Shown: positions 1 through 12,449, numbered from the stretch's first letter. The stretch: 64,000 bases of DNA from Calycina herbarum (GCA_001414485.1 LLEY01000001.1:620001-684000); one strand, 5' to 3'. Notes: generated from the letters alone by a model not told the origin. Translations and numbers: made by a program.

Positions 1-491
1 CATATTTCCGTTGACATTGTATTTTGGGTCTCCAAACAACATCCGAGGTACCGAGATCTGGGATCAAGGAGGAAAGTGTTGTGAGCAATTGTAGAATCGG
101 AAGCTACGATTCTATTGAACGCGTTTATTTGTGTAGCGGAGAGGCTTGGGGATTGCCTCAAATCCTCAAGCGCGCCAGCAATATCGACGGCAAACAAGGC
201 GAGACACTCGCATAAACCCCGGTTTCGGCAACAAGGCAATTCTCTTATCGATAAGACTTCCCTTCGGCAATCCAACTCCAGAGTGCACCTCCCCACCACA
301 CCCAAAGCAAACATCTCGGGCCCTGACATCTACTCCACTCCGCCTCACAATGAATCTGGTAGCAAGCACCAAAGCGAGCAAACTGCGCAGGCCAACTTGG
401 TGCTTTACTCCCCCCTTAATGCCCTCCTGAATCGCTACCGCAATTGGCACAAGTGCCACCCACCAATCCCGCCATTCCCGCCATTCCCGCC
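1..491. other. 5' flank of the pantothenate kinase gene, no gene seen
   Basis: I see no convincing gene here. Proline- and arginine-rich open frames on both strands come from CT/CCN-rich sequence just before the kinase start (CCATTCCCG repeats near 473-490) and do not look like proteins. The stretch probably holds the promoter and 5' UTR of the next gene. Confidence 0.5.
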
Positions 492-2031
492 ATGGCCGCG
501 GAGCCCTCTCATCAAGATGCCGAAGGGCAAACCCAGGAAAGCCCCGCCGACCCCTCCTCCTCCTCCTCCTCCTTCTCAGGCGCAAAGCACCTACGTATGC
601 GAACAAACACCGCCGAGATAGACAGTACTATTATCCATCCTGGCTCGGTCAAGATCAATGTTCAGGGAGCATTCATTGTTGATCAGGACTCGGTTTCTCC
701 CAATGGCAGGAATACACACGGTGGGAGTCATGATACGAAAGATATCCGATTGCCGAACCATACGGCGGTTGTCAGTCATATAGCTGTAGATGTATGTTTA
801 CCTACCCCCTATCCAGTGAATTTTCCCTCGGCTAACCATATTCATAGATAGGAGGCTCTCTTGCCAAACTCGTTTACTTTTCCCGCGAACCGCATTCTCG
901 TGAGCCTGGCGGACGACTGAATTTTATGAATTTCGAAACCGACCGGATCGACGACTGCGTGGAGTTTATGAAAAAATTGAAAACCGAGCAGCAGAAGCTC
1001 AATGGATCCAGACCCGGGGAACTATGTGTCATGGCGACTGGCGGAGGAGCTTTCAAGTTCTATGACAAAATACGAGAGGCTTTAGGTTCAGACGTTTTGC
1101 GAGAGGATGAGATGGAGTGCTTGATAATTGGTACACAATCTCATAAACAAGCTCAGATATTGCACATTCGCTGATCAGAAAAATAGGACTGGACTTTTTC
1201 ATCACAGAAATTCCAAGAGAAGTATTCACATACAGCGAAACGGACCCAATGCATTTCACAGATCCCCGCTCAGATATCTACCCTTACCTCCTCGTCAACA
1301 TTGGCTCAGGAGTGAGCATGATCAAAGTGTCAGGACCCCGCGAATATCAACGAGTAGGAGGAACATCCCTAGGAGGCGGAACCCTCTGGGGTCTCCTCTC
1401 CCTCCTCACAGGCGCCCGAACCTTTGATGAAATGCTAGGAAACGCCGAACGAGGAGACAATGCCAAAGTTGACATGCTAGTAGGCGACATCTACGGAACG
1501 GACTACGGGAAAATCGGTCTCAAAAGCAGCACAATCGCCTCGTCCTTTGGAAAAGTCTTCCGCATGAAACGCGAAGCCGAACAAGAAGCCGAAGATAGCG
1601 GGGGCCTCACGAATGGAGATAATGAATCTACACCCTCCTCCCCAGAAAACGAACATAAATCTCCACCCGAGCCACCATTCTCATCCTCGGATATCTCTCG
1701 TTCTCTACTCTACGCGATATCAAATAACATTGGTCAAATCGCTTACCTCCAATCTGAGAAACATTCTCTATCCACTATTTATTTTGGTGGTTCTTTTATT
1801 AGAGGGCATCGACAGACTATGAATACCCTCAGTTACGCCATCAAATTCTGGAGTAACGGTGAGAAGAAAGCCTACTTTTTGAGACATGAAGGGTATCTTG
1901 GTGCCGTCGGGGCCTTTTTAAAGAGACAACCGAGAAATTGGGGGAGAAGAGGGAGTTTTGAGGAAGGTGTTGGGTTGGGTACTGAAGCTAGGGCGGAAGT
2001 GAGAGCTGCTGCTTCTGGGGAGGGGGTATAA
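492..2031 (+). CDS. Pantothenate kinase (eukaryotic PanK/type II)
   Basis: The spliced model is 492-791, 848-1130, 1187-2031 and gives 475 aa. It phosphorylates pantothenate, the first committed step of coenzyme A synthesis, in the cytosol. The ASKHA nucleotide-binding start (VDIGGSLAKLVYF) is formed exactly across the first splice junction. The ATGGGAFKFYD glycine-rich segment follows in exon 2, and LVNIGSGVSMIKV and the GGTSLGGGTLWGLLSLLTG loop lie in exon 3. All three introns' phases agree with a continuous protein. The start at 492 has a good context (CGCCATGGCC); the open frame extends upstream but has no other ATG. A Ser-rich tract near residues 15-22 and an acidic insert near residues 325-350 are variable. 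It corresponds to fungal Cab1/PanK proteins. The family call is firm; the exact N-terminus is less so. Confidence 0.93.
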
Positions 2032-4190
2032 CGTTAAACTGTCTTGGGGCGAGAGAAAAGCAAGTTGATACATTCCGTTGGGGTTTTAAAGTAAAAAGAC
2101 ATCAATTGAGAGAAGAGAGAAAGCAGGCATTTTCTTTTTGGCATTTATTGGCGTAGTAGGCATATTCAGATTAGAAGATAGAAGATTTTGAAGACTTGTC
2201 GGGATCTTGAAAAGTATGGGTTTCTGACTTATCTTGACCAATAATATCTTGATGTTTTTTTCTGTTTGTGATCTTGAAATACAATGGGAAACTCTGCGAA
2301 GAAACAAGGATATATATTTCCCTCCGAGTAACCCACTTCTCTTCTGTATAGACGACAAGGGAAGTCCTCGTATTCTACAAGAAAGTTTAGGAGACTCGCG
2401 GACAATTCTTTGGGGCAAATCTATCCCAACACCTCACTCAAGAGTTTGACACCCTCGAAGTGAAAATCATTAACACAATCAACGATTCCATACTCTCTGT
2501 ATCCATCTACTTATTTAGTAAACTAACCCAGCAAGCGACACACAACACCGTCAAATAACATAAATACACCGCTTAGTCCTTGAAAACAGAAGCTAGGCCC
2601 AATTCCCATACTACTGTTCGTTGGTGATCGTTCGGTGATTGGTTAGGAATACGAGATTGATGTTTGCACTCTCTTGTTCTCTAACTTTTTCTTTCCAAGT
2701 AAGCTACAGGTAAGCTGCAAGTAAGCCGACAAAACCCAGCTTACTCGTGGCTTACTCGCAACTTTTTCGCTTACTGGTATTTACTTACTTGAACTAGCAT
2801 GATAAATTAATTGTCTTACTGGCTAGATTACTTGCGATATTCCAGCTTACTCACCTCGCTGAGTTGGTTTACCAGCTTACTCGCTGAGTTATGCACTGGC
2901 TTATCCATTAGTTGGTTTACCAGCTTACCGATACTCGCCTTGCCCTCGCACCCTCTATAGGTAGGTACGCCGATTGGGGTCACAGGCGACCACAGGCACG
3001 TCACGATATATCACCCAAAATCAACCACAACCGGTCGTTGAAAAGTTGTAAAAGTTGATGGAAGTCTTCAAGATAGTTTTAGAGATCGATTGAAAATTTT
3101 GTTATATTTTTGCGACCTTATTCAGGAGTGTTGAAATGGAGCTTTTGGTGAGGCGACCTAAGCCTCAATCATCGGCACGGTGCTTTTTTTAATTGTCCTG
3201 TAGAGCGCGCCTCCCTCTATAAATATACCTAATAAGGAACTGAGAAGCCTAGGGGTAAAATCGTAAAAAAACGCAACCTTGGAAATGTTATTAAGTAGTT
3301 TTAGAGGCTGCCTCACTCTCACGTCCTCCCTAAAGTTGTGATGGCTTGGTTGTGGTGTACTGGTCCGATTCATTTTCGACGACAAAGAGGTTTATACTCT
3401 GGAGAGGGGTGGTTCGTACCTTCACGCAGAGTGGATCGACGTGTTCGAGTCGAAGTGAGAGGGAAGGAGCGAGTCCTGTCTGAGCGACCGATCACCTCTT
3501 GACACCTGAACTCCTCGCAACCCCCTACCTAGACATCGACACTCGATTCTGTGTCGATCACTACCCAGGTGGTTCCTTCCCTCTTGACAACACCTGGACC
3601 TCAACAACTCGACACTTTGACACTAGCCGAGACCCATCATGGTGCACGAGGCCGGGTCGAGGTGAGTCAATTAAGAGTACCTACCTTTGGCCAGTCCCCT
3701 CTTCATTGAGAGAAGGCGCGAGAGGGATTGAGGTAAACTCATGTCCCCCTTCTGTGACCAGCGCAGAATCATAACCCAAGGGAAGGAACCACCCTCACTA
3801 TGGGTCCTAAAAAACCCAGCCCAAGAACCGTTTGGCAAAAGAAAAGAGAAGCAAGAAAGACCGCCCAGGATAGCAACAAAACAACAAGCATATGTGAAAT
3901 CTTATAGCATACCTAATATAGAAGAAACAAGGAGAAAGCGTGACACGAAAGAATATTTCTGTGGCATTTCCATTGCACACTCATGATTTGCCATCTATAA
4001 TAACCCTCATCATCGTTGAAACGCCGAAGCTAGCAATATGGTATCCTACATACTATATAATAACCTAGAGAAGATGTAAGGTCTCGCCTCATCTCAAATG
4101 GATTGAGACAGTCCGCAGACTCCAAAGGAAGCCCATTCCCTCAAAAATATGGTTTCCTCTTTTTTAGTGCTCACTCCTCGGAAAGAAATC
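2032..4190. other. Intergenic, with short CTTAC/GTAAG-rich repeats
   Basis: No gene is supported. From about 2695 to 2935 the sequence is built of degenerate GTAAGC/CTTAC units, and a longer phrase around TTGGTTTACCAGCTTAC occurs twice (near 2866 and 2913). From about 3400 to 3800 there are short open frames on both strands, none with a recognisable product. Confidence 0.4.
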
Positions 4191-6919
4191 TTACTCGAGC
4201 TGCTCATATCTTTCCTTCGCCTTATCTTTGGTTTTGGTCAGGAAATCAGCATAACTTCCAACAGTTTGTCGTTGTGCTTCCTCAACAGCATCACCCAGTT
4301 TACCACCCTGAGCGCCCAGGCCCACACCAGCACTATAAACTTCTGTAGTAATAGCATTGGTAATCCCAGTGCCTTGAGCTCCAAGACCCTCCCCAGCACT
4401 CCAGCCCATCTTGCCAAGCAATGCAGCACCTTTTGATGGTTTGGGTACTTCCGGAGCGTCTTCTTCTTTCTTTGGAGAGTTGCCAGCACCTGGGGCTTTT
4501 CCTTGGCGATTGTGCTGTGCAGCTGGTTGTTTTGGTTGATTGAAAGCCTGTCGACGTTCTTTTGCTCGGTCACGATATGCCGAGTTATCCGCGGATTCTG
4601 TAGTTTGCATTGTTAGCAAAGGTTTATATACAGCTTTTAAGGCAGAAAGAAAAGTAATTGAGATGGATCAGAAGTAGATACGCTTTCTCAGCAATTGCAA
4701 CTTGTGCATCTGAGTGAGCTGGGATAACGTCAAGTTGTTCATCATTTCCAGGGGGGAAGAAATAATGGAGCTTACCTGTCGACTTGTTGAGCTTGCTCAA
4801 AGCTTTCGCAACCAAATCCTCATTCTTCATATTGTCACGGTGAAGTTGACTGATACGTTCGTGCTTTTTGACCTCCTCGTCCGTTTTAAATTGTCGAGAA
4901 CAAAGTAAACAGCACTTCCGTGACACATCAGCATAGCTTTGAGCACTCGGTGCTTCTGTTGCCTTGGATTGGGCTTTCGGCTTCGGTGATTCGGACACAG
5001 CATCTTCAGTCTCCTTTGGAGGAATACCATGGATTTCCGCGTGGCGGTTGGACCAAAATTGAAGATGTGGTGCAACAACACCTTTCGGTTCCTTTTCGAC
5101 TTTTCGCTTTTTAGGACGTGATTCTCCATCCTTGAGTAAGCCTTCATTTGCAGCCGCTGCCGCACGTTTTGCGTTCTCGGTCTCCTTGCTCTTGGTGGTT
5201 GAAGGAAGCTCCGCTACTGCTGTGACAAGCTCATTGACATACGCAGCTTCGTCCCAATACATTAATCTGACTCCAGAATTCGAAAGAGGGCTGAAAGTGA
5301 ATTGCGAAAGCTCATCATCCACAAGGTGGAGAACTGGCACAAATACACCAGCGTGGATGTATGAAACGAGAACTGGTTTCGAGGAAATGGTGAACTTTTC
5401 GGAAGCCTTGTACTTGGCCATTGCAGCTTGGGCATCTTCCACGGTATTGAATTCCGCAAAGCCATATCTCCAGCTGTCGTTGGTTTTTCGGTCACGCACG
5501 AGGAGAACTCGTCGAAGTGAGCCCTCCTTTGCTCCGAGACTAGAATCATTTGATGTCGAGGTAGAGGCTATCTTTGTTTTTTTTGCGGTATGTGCATCCT
5601 TTGGAGGAGTAGTGGCTTTAGTTTTGTAAAGTTTGCACACTCCTTTTGCGAGCAGTTCTTCATTAACTCCCGGCTCCAAACCACGCAGTAGAAGAAATTG
5701 CGAGGCAATACCATCAGGTGAAGCATCGCTGTCGCCGGTAGTTGCAAATCCAGAAAAGGAAGCCATATTGGTTTGTGCGATCAGAACGCCGTGGGCAGAA
5801 GCACCTATTTTGTTAGGATGTTTCGATTTTAACAGGAATGGGTGACATACGAGTTCTTGGTACATTACAACGAAAACACAAAGTACGATGGGAAAAATTT
5901 GGAAGAGAGCACTGGAAAAGTCAGGTACGATCAAATTATTGGCACTTCGACCCTTACCGAGTCACAATTCCAGTCATCCTCACTCTTTCCAGCTCTGTCT
6001 CGGTCATCTCCTCTCTCCCGACTGTATGCAATGCGAACCTTTGCAGGCTGGGCTTCGGCAGATTGACTTGGATCGTAGGAGCCGTATAAAGATACGTTTG
6101 GGTAGTGTGCGTCTAGAAATCGTCTTGCATCCGGGACGCTCCCAAATTGAGCGAAGGCAAATTGACGTGATTGACCTACATGAGTTTTTAGATGAGAGAT
6201 ATCATGGATTTGTTCTCTCAGCAAACTTACCAGTTTTCTTATCCTTGATAAGTCTGACTTCTTCCAATCCTTCAACACGAAGGCTGTGTTGCAACTCATT
6301 CAAAATCTATAAATCCAAAGAACGGCCATCAGGCCAGTCCTTTCTTAGCCAGAATCCCAATTTCTGTTTGATAAACACTTAGGCTAGAATGAACGTGGAT
6401 TATGGTATGTAGGTCCGAGGGGAGTTAAGAACGGGGCGGCCAACGTCTTCCTGTGTCATCTCAATTGGGAGTCCTTCGAGTATCACATTTCGATTTGGAG
6501 GTCCTCCGTAATATGGTGAGCGACTGCGGCTTCTCTCGCGGGGTGGAGAGCGATATCCTTCTCTATCACGATCGGTATATCGCCCTCGATTTTCCCTTCT
6601 TGGTGACCAGGACCGGCCAGGTTCACGACCATATCCCCCGCGATCCTCGGTTTGGTATTGTTCGTGTTCTGAGTATGCCATTCCTCGGGTTCTGTCGTTG
6701 CCCGCAGGCGCTCCTCGTGATGGAGGTGTTCTTGACTGATCTTAGACATGGAGGGTCAGCACAGGTCCACGACGAGGCTCTTCTCCCACACTATCGTTTA
6801 CCCTTCCTCGAGTGCTGGTAGCCTTGCGATGCACTATATGCATCTTCGCCGTAAGGTTGATCGTCATACATGTTGTAGTCAGATTGGTTTGATGGTTGTA
6901 GGGGCCGATTGTGATTCAT
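4191..6919 (-). CDS. RBM5/RBM10-like RNA-binding splicing factor (RRM-RanBP2 Zn finger-RRM-C2H2-G-patch)
   Basis: The model on the minus strand is 6919-6802, 6740-6445, 6306-6231, 6175-5958, 5911-5869, 5804-4776, 4597-4191; all phases close and it gives 728 aa. Domain order: RS/RG-rich N-terminus; RRM1 at about 122-220; a RanBP2-type zinc finger at about 230-250 (W-x-C-x2-C-x4-N-x6-C-x2-C) made by joining three exons; RRM2 at about 284-402; a C2H2 finger at about 548-575 (C-x2-C ... H-x5-H); and a C-terminal G-patch at about 651-695 starting GAALLGKMGW. This is the architecture of the RBM5/RBM10 family, nuclear proteins that act on 3' splice-site choice, without an obvious OCRE domain. The 43-nt exon at 5869-5911 encodes most of the finger. 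The intron at 4598-4775 (178 nt) is longer than its neighbours. It is divergently transcribed from the molybdopterin synthase gene. The start at 6919 is my choice because the frame has no nearer upstream ATG; a start at 6871 is also possible. Confidence 0.87.
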
Positions 6920-7129
6920 GTTGGATTGCCAGTGTAGGCTTGTATGTGTAATAAGAAGGGAAATCGTTGTTGAGGTTCTGCAGAGGTGGTGTTATACTAG
7001 CGGCACTAGGCCTGAAAACGGTGTACCAACTTTGCAGCGCCGCCTTTAGCTTCTCTGCAACCCCTTCCCATTCAGGCTCATTTCTGACTTGATCACACAT
7101 ACATTCAACCACATTTTGCGTCTACAATC
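6920..7129. promoter_or_regulatory. Short shared upstream region of two divergent genes
   Basis: Only 210 bp separate the RBM5/10-like start from the molybdopterin synthase start, so both promoters must lie here. I see no clear TATA or other named element. A minus-strand open frame crosses the region but does not join the RBM gene in phase. Confidence 0.4.
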
Positions 7130-7771
7130 ATGTCAAAGGAAATTGTCGAAGATGGCCGCTATGTGGCATTGACCCAAGATACCCTCGATGCAAAAACCAT
7201 CATGGATCGAGTTCGAAGCCCCAAAGCTGGAGCCATCGTTTTGTTTGCTGGTAATCCGTCACGCCTTTTACCCTCTTCCACCATGTTCTGATAAGAGTCT
7301 CAAGGTACCACCAGAGATAATTTTGCGGGCAAACCTGTGAAGGAGTTGCAATATACCTCTTATGAGCCTCGTGCGTTGCAGACTATGATTGGAATTTGCA
7401 AATCGATCCAAGAGAAGCATTCTCTGACCGCAATTGCCATGATCCATCGATTGGGAATCGTACCGATTGGGGAAGAGAGTATTCTGATCGCAGTCTCATC
7501 TCCTCATCGCCAAGCGGCATGGAGAGCAGGCGAAGAGGCTTTGGAAGATTGTAAAGAGAAGGTTGAGGTGTGGAAGAAGGAGGAATTTGGTGGGGAAGAG
7601 GGTGGTGTCTGGAGAGCAAATCGCGATGGCGCTGTTGGAGTTCGTATCGACCAAACCGACCAGAAGAACGTCTCAGCTCAAGGACCCCATGGTCCAATTC
7701 TACGTCCAGCTAGGCTTGGTGAGAGAGGGCATGGGCCTGTTGTCCATCCAAGCAATGTTGAGAAAAGTTGA
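7130..7771 (+). CDS. Molybdopterin synthase catalytic (large) subunit, MoaE/MOCS2B
   Basis: Exons 7130-7250 and 7305-7771 give 195 aa. The enzyme inserts sulfur into precursor Z (cPMP) to make molybdopterin, working as a complex with the small MoaD-like subunit. Hallmarks are GTTRDNF (across the splice), YTSYEPRA, HRLGIVPIGE, SPHRQAA and the WKKE motif with the catalytic lysine. In Aspergillus the equivalent gene is cnxH. The part after WKKEEF is a poorly conserved extension. In that extension a second open frame runs to 7814 and also reads like protein, so the last 40-50 residues are less certain than the rest. Its start is close to and divergent from the RBM gene. Confidence 0.9.
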
Positions 7772-8227
7772 TGACTATCACGGGCTATCATTGAGTATTC
7801 AGTTCAGAAAATAGCACTTCAACCATCATTGGGAGTCACCGAGATTATGGCTGCTGCAAAACAATACCACAAAATTTCAAAAGTTCGCTTGTCACCAACT
7901 CCCAAATTATCAAGTTACCCTTGGCTCTTCTCCTATTCTTAAAAAGAATAGGAGTATAAGTGAAGTGTTCAGGAAGAGAAAGAAGGACGGAGGGTTTATG
8001 TGGGTGTGCAGCTCTGGAGGATTGAGTGGGTGTTTGAAGTGAGCCTACTTGGTTTTATCATAGTTTCACAAGTAAAATCCTTAACGTATGAAGAATTGAT
8101 AAACGATGTGTTCTATAAATTCGGACATTCTTCATCGACAAACTTTCTTCCCTTGTGTGTGTAATGCCGAGAGGGGTTTCTCCCCTCCGTTCAATAGGTC
8201 TTAGAAGCACAAATATATCCCAGCATT
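7772..8227. other. Intergenic between convergent genes
   Basis: This holds the 3' regions of the MoaE-like (+) and HET (-) genes. A short hairpin, CCTATTCTTAAAAAGAATAGG, spans 7931-7951. I see nothing else. Confidence 0.5.
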
Positions 8228-10173
8228 TTATCTTAACTCCTTAATCCTATCATGATTACCAACAGGATACCATCCTTCATTCATAGGATTCCCATAATCG
8301 AACATGTTAGCCACCGGCAACGGCAAATCATCAAACACGATCTCAACATCCCCAACTTATCACACTCACAAGTCGGAGTCCCCCAAAGAAAACGCCCAAC
8401 AGCTCTCCCATCCTTCAAAAGAAGTCCTGCACCCCCTTCATGGGTAAACTCATACTTAAGACCAGGAATCCGGTATGCTGTTGTACCAACTACGTGAATT
8501 TCAGATCTAAGAAGTGCTACTCGGATGAGAAATTCCCTTTTGCAAGCGTAACAGGAGATAGCGACTAGAGCTGCTGAATCGTCTAGATGTAAACTGCAAC
8601 CATGAGCGTTTAGGAATGCTCGCGGGGAGAGGTTACTCATGGGATTGTTTAGGCTGATATCCGAAATACCTAAGGATTCGGCTATCCAGGTAACGCTATC
8701 CTCACTCGCGAGATTGTACTCTTTGGCTAGCTTAAGCTTCTCGAGTATTTCACACCTTTGATCATACGTTTCAAGACGCTTAATAACCCCTTCTGGCTTT
8801 TGTCCATAGAGCCGTGCAATTGTTTCGACGAACGCGGTGACATCGAGACCTGTGCAATGCACCACCTCTCTTATGATAAAAGAGAACGAGCCAATATCTC
8901 CTTGCAGTCCGTAAAGTCGCTTGCGAAGTCGCTTCGCGGATTTGACTAGTCCGATATTCTCAAGTTGAACCTGGGGGTTTCCAGCATGTGTGAAAGTAAC
9001 ATTCGGAAACTTCGGAAACTTCTGTTCAAAGCCTAACGCAAAAGTATACAAGTCCAAATACCCATAACTTCGCATGTTAGCCTCCTCCGGACCCAACTGC
9101 GCTGAAGCGGGTATCATAAGAAGCGGGCTGAAATCCCCTTCATTGATACAAGATCTTGCAACCTGAAGCATGGCCTTCTGCTCATCCGCATCCAACTCTG
9201 GCTCTGCAATGCTCGTCTTCAAAAGACCCAGCATGGCATGAAAAAAATCTCTCCGATTCGTGACACCCCTTAAAGCAAGCAACTCATGCGCCATCCCAAA
9301 AGTCGTCCTAATCCCTTTCAAATTCTGTGCCCTCAAGGCCTCACTGGGCCCAAGCTGCCATGGAACTAGATTACTCCCCATCCCAACCATTGCCTCGTTT
9401 TGGAATGCATTTCCTTGAAGCGCTGCCTGCTGACCCCACGTTTGCACTAATTCGTTAATTAACGGCCGTGGAGCATCGTGGTCGTCAAGAAGAGTAAAGT
9501 CTTTGAGCATGGTTTTGAGTTCGCGGCTTTTTGTATATTCCATTGCTGTCCAAACCCTGCTGAACCATTTTGCGTTACAGATTTGGCTTACTCCTCGGCA
9601 CTTTTCGTATATAGATGTCCCTTCAGGCATGGCGATGATGTTTTCAGCGTCGACGTCGGATAAATGTGCAATAGTTTGGTGGGCTCGGTTGTATATTGAT
9701 GGAATTGATTGAATTATTCGGGTTTTTCTAGCATATTGCCATTGAGGTACACTGATGTAGTCGTGCCAGATTTCAAAAGGTTCGGGGATGATTTTTGCGA
9801 CGCCGAGATAGATCTGGATTGGGAGTTCGCGGACAACTTGTGCTACTTCTACTTCATTGGTAGTCGTGCAGGTTTTATTGTACTGTAATTCTGCGACTCC
9901 TGGGTGCCATACGTGTGAGATGGCTACGTATAGTGTAGACCTAAATAGGCAATCCAAATGCCGGTGGTACACGAGGAGTGCTTCTGAAAGATTTGGTACA
10001 TCTATCCTTTCAGAGGATCGCCTTTCGTTCTTTGGCTTTTCGCTCTCGAGAATGAATGTTCTGGCTAGAGTTTCTTCTGGCTCAATTGTTGTACCACAAT
10101 GCCAACGTTTCGGTTGCTCAAGGTTGGCTCCAGACCAAATTGACTTTAAAAAATCCAGTGAAGGTGAATCCAT
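8228..10173 (-). CDS. HET-domain (heterokaryon incompatibility) protein, probably frameshifted near its end
   Basis: A single open frame from ATG 10173 to the stop at 8281 encodes 630 aa. The HET domain lies in the N-terminal third: YVAISHVWHPG, then IWHDYISVPQW and SIYNRAHQTIAHLSD, the usual three blocks. HET proteins mediate allorecognition and cell death between incompatible hyphae. Near the end, after CECDKLG, the frame becomes arginine/cysteine-rich and stops. Shifting by one base at the C4 run 8350-8353 (G4 on the coding strand) gives a much more protein-like tail beginning VEIVFDDLPLPVANMF that ends at 8228. A lost base, by mutation or assembly error, is the simplest reading, so I give the longer span. 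No introns are needed. The HET call is strong and the frameshift call is moderate. Confidence 0.85.
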
Positions 10174-11347
10174 CGGGACTCGCGGGCAACTTGAATCGTA
10201 GCTTGGGTGCTACATCTACATCATGAGTATTACCTTGTACTCTGAAGGGGTTTATATCCAGTTGAGTGCCTGTGCAACCACCTCACACCGAAATTCCCTT
10301 ATTAACATGTCAGCTTAGTGTTTTGCTTTTCCCAGCCTGACGAACCTGCCTAGCCTGCCCAAACAAGCCTTTGTCTTCTTTTCTTTTCCTATTATCTGTT
10401 TCCGATTTGCCTTTTCTTTCCGAGCCTCGGATCCTGTTAGTCTATCCAACCCTTAGGTAAGGGTAATTCTTGTGCAAATGTCCCATTTTTTCAGAGATCA
10501 ATTTAGCCTTGTTTTTTAACTTGCCCAATGTAGCCAATCCTATCTACTGAACGGATTTACAGGATCTGTGCTGCCTATCATCTAAAAACCAAAAGTTTCT
10601 ACAAATTTTACAAGTTATGTACTGAACGCACTAGGCCTCTCTCGCTAATAGGTATTAACCGTGCCAGCCGTCGCTTCGCTTCTAAAAACCACAGGCAAGG
10701 AGACGGTTCAAAAAACAATCATTGGATGTCACCAATATTATGGCTGCTGCAAATAATACCATCAAATTCCCTTTTCAAACGAATTGGGTACGAGTAAAGT
10801 TGCCAGATTCGGAAATATACTCTACGGAAATTCTTTGAGATCAAAGTTCCGAGCCCGTTGATATTCAGGGCCTGGGAGACGAAATGGGTACCACATATCT
10901 CGATATCGGTAAGAATCCTGAGTTTTGCTCTGCGTAAGAAACATGGGCTTTGCTCTGAGTACACCTCCTTTATGATTTTCGGGTCACCTAACCGAAGGCT
11001 TGGCGACCCCTCCTCCCGGAAATGCCTCCGCTTTCCCATCTCTAGAAACATTGTCAATGGTGTACAACATCGTAGCGTCAGCCCTTTGCCTAGAAAAACA
11101 AGCAAAAATCATTCTTGTGATCACCGCCACTTTTCACGATCTGCTCTCTCACAGGTCTCCCACCTCTCACCTCGATGGATTATCCACGGCATGGCATGGC
11201 ATGGCATGGCATGATGGCCTGGCATTTACCACCCTTTGTTGCTGCTCTGAGATCACTAACAAACCACAATGAATTGACAGCAGGCCACAGCTTCAACTCG
11301 ACGACACCTCCTCACTAGAATCAACTCCACGAACCGAATTCCACACA
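10174..11347. other. Intergenic with a (GGCAT)5 microsatellite
   Basis: No gene is supported, although open frames exist around 10719-11270 on both strands. Five perfect GGCAT units occupy 11188-11212. Fragments such as TGGGCTTTGCTCTGAGTAC near 10945 resemble the ends of the inverted-repeat element at 60.8 kb. Confidence 0.45.
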
Positions 11348-12449
11348 ATGGCATTGTCAATACTTGCGCGACGCGCCGCACTTGGCAGAGCCCTCTCGAG
11401 ATCAATTCTCACGATCCCCTCACGAAGCCTCATGACCCTCCCCTCCTTCTCCCTCGAAGGCAAGACCTGCGCAGTCACAGGAGGCGCGCGTGGCCTAGGA
11501 AAAGAAATCCTCACAGCATTCTCCCTCAGCGGTGCAAAAGGAGCATGTATCGACATTTCTTCCTCCTCGAGCCAAAAAGCAATCGATCACATCAAATCCC
11601 ACATCTCCTCCTCATCCCAAGTCTCTGAATCCTACGAACCCGAACTTCGAGCCTACGCCTGCGACGTCACATCCGAGTCCCAGGTCCAAGAAACATTCCA
11701 ATCAATTCTCAAAGACTTTGGTAAAATCGATGTCTTGGTTACAGCAGCGGGCATCGTGGATAATTGGGAGGCTGAGAAATATCCGTATGACAGATGGAAG
11801 AAGATGTTGGATGTCAATCTGAATGGCAGTTTCTTGTTTGCGAAGGAGGCAGGTAAATATTGGATTGAGGAGAAGATGAGGGGAAATTTGATTTTGGTTT
11901 CTAGTATGAGTGGACTTATTTGTGTCCGGCCTCAGAAGCAGGCGGCGTATAATGCGGTAGGCTTTCAATGTGAAGATTGCAGGTATCTGGTCTCAGCTTA
12001 TTCTTTTTCTAGTCCAAGGCAGCAGTCCATCTCTTGGGAAATTCCCTAGCAACGGAGGTACGTCTCTATTGACCTCTCTCCCTCTCATATATCCACCAAC
12101 ACCCCTTCCTTCCTAGTGGGGACCAAAAGGCATCCGCGTGAATAGTCTCTCTCCAGGCTACATTAAGACCGACCTCATCGAAGAACTCCTCGATCGAGAA
12201 GGTCACCACCTGGAAGAAAACTGGGTGAAGGATATTCCGCTCGGTCGATTGGCACATCCTAGTGAATTCCAGGGTACAGCTGTTTGGATGGCTAGTGATG
12301 CTAGTAGTTATTTGAATGGTAGTAACATTGTAAGTTTCTTCCTTCCTTCTGCTTTCGGGGCGGGTGGAAGGGGAAGGGGGAATGTGGATTGAGAACATAA
12401 ACTGACAATTCTATGATAGGTTGTTGATGGTGGATATTGCTGCTATTGA
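11348..12449 (+). CDS. Short-chain dehydrogenase/reductase, arabinitol/xylulose-reductase-like
   Basis: Exons 11348-11956, 12013-12057, 12117-12329 and 12420-12449 give 298 aa; the last exon is only 30 nt and adds VVDGGYCCY. Classical SDR marks are all present: the TGGARGLG cofactor loop, a V-T-A-A-G variant of NNAG, the ILVSSMSG catalytic serine, and YxxxK made across the first splice (YNA|SK). The order and the VVDGGY tail match fungal sugar-alcohol SDRs (D-arabinitol dehydrogenase, L-xylulose/sorbose reductase, mannitol dehydrogenase). The first 35 residues are basic, Ser-rich and lack acids (MALSILARRAALG), which may be a mitochondrial targeting sequence. Substrate cannot be told from sequence. 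Confidence 0.88.

Noticed and set aside
115..621. Long plus-strand open frame before the pantothenate kinase
   Set aside because: It is a proline-rich off-frame translation of CCN/TCC repeats and overlaps the real first exon of the kinase in another frame.
2695..2935. Repeated CTTACTCG units considered as a CRISPR-like or satellite array
   Set aside because: Units differ in length and spacing with no constant repeat-spacer pattern; it is only a degenerate low-complexity tract in a eukaryotic genome.
4238..4573. 111-codon minus-strand frame within the G-patch region
   Set aside because: It overlaps the last exon of the RBM5/10-like gene in a different frame and shows no domain.
7563..7814. 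Second reading frame over the end of the MoaE-like gene
   Set aside because: It reads plausibly (for example QFYVQLGLVREGMGLL), but the conserved MoaE part is in the other frame and ends before this region; I found no splice or single change clearly favouring it.
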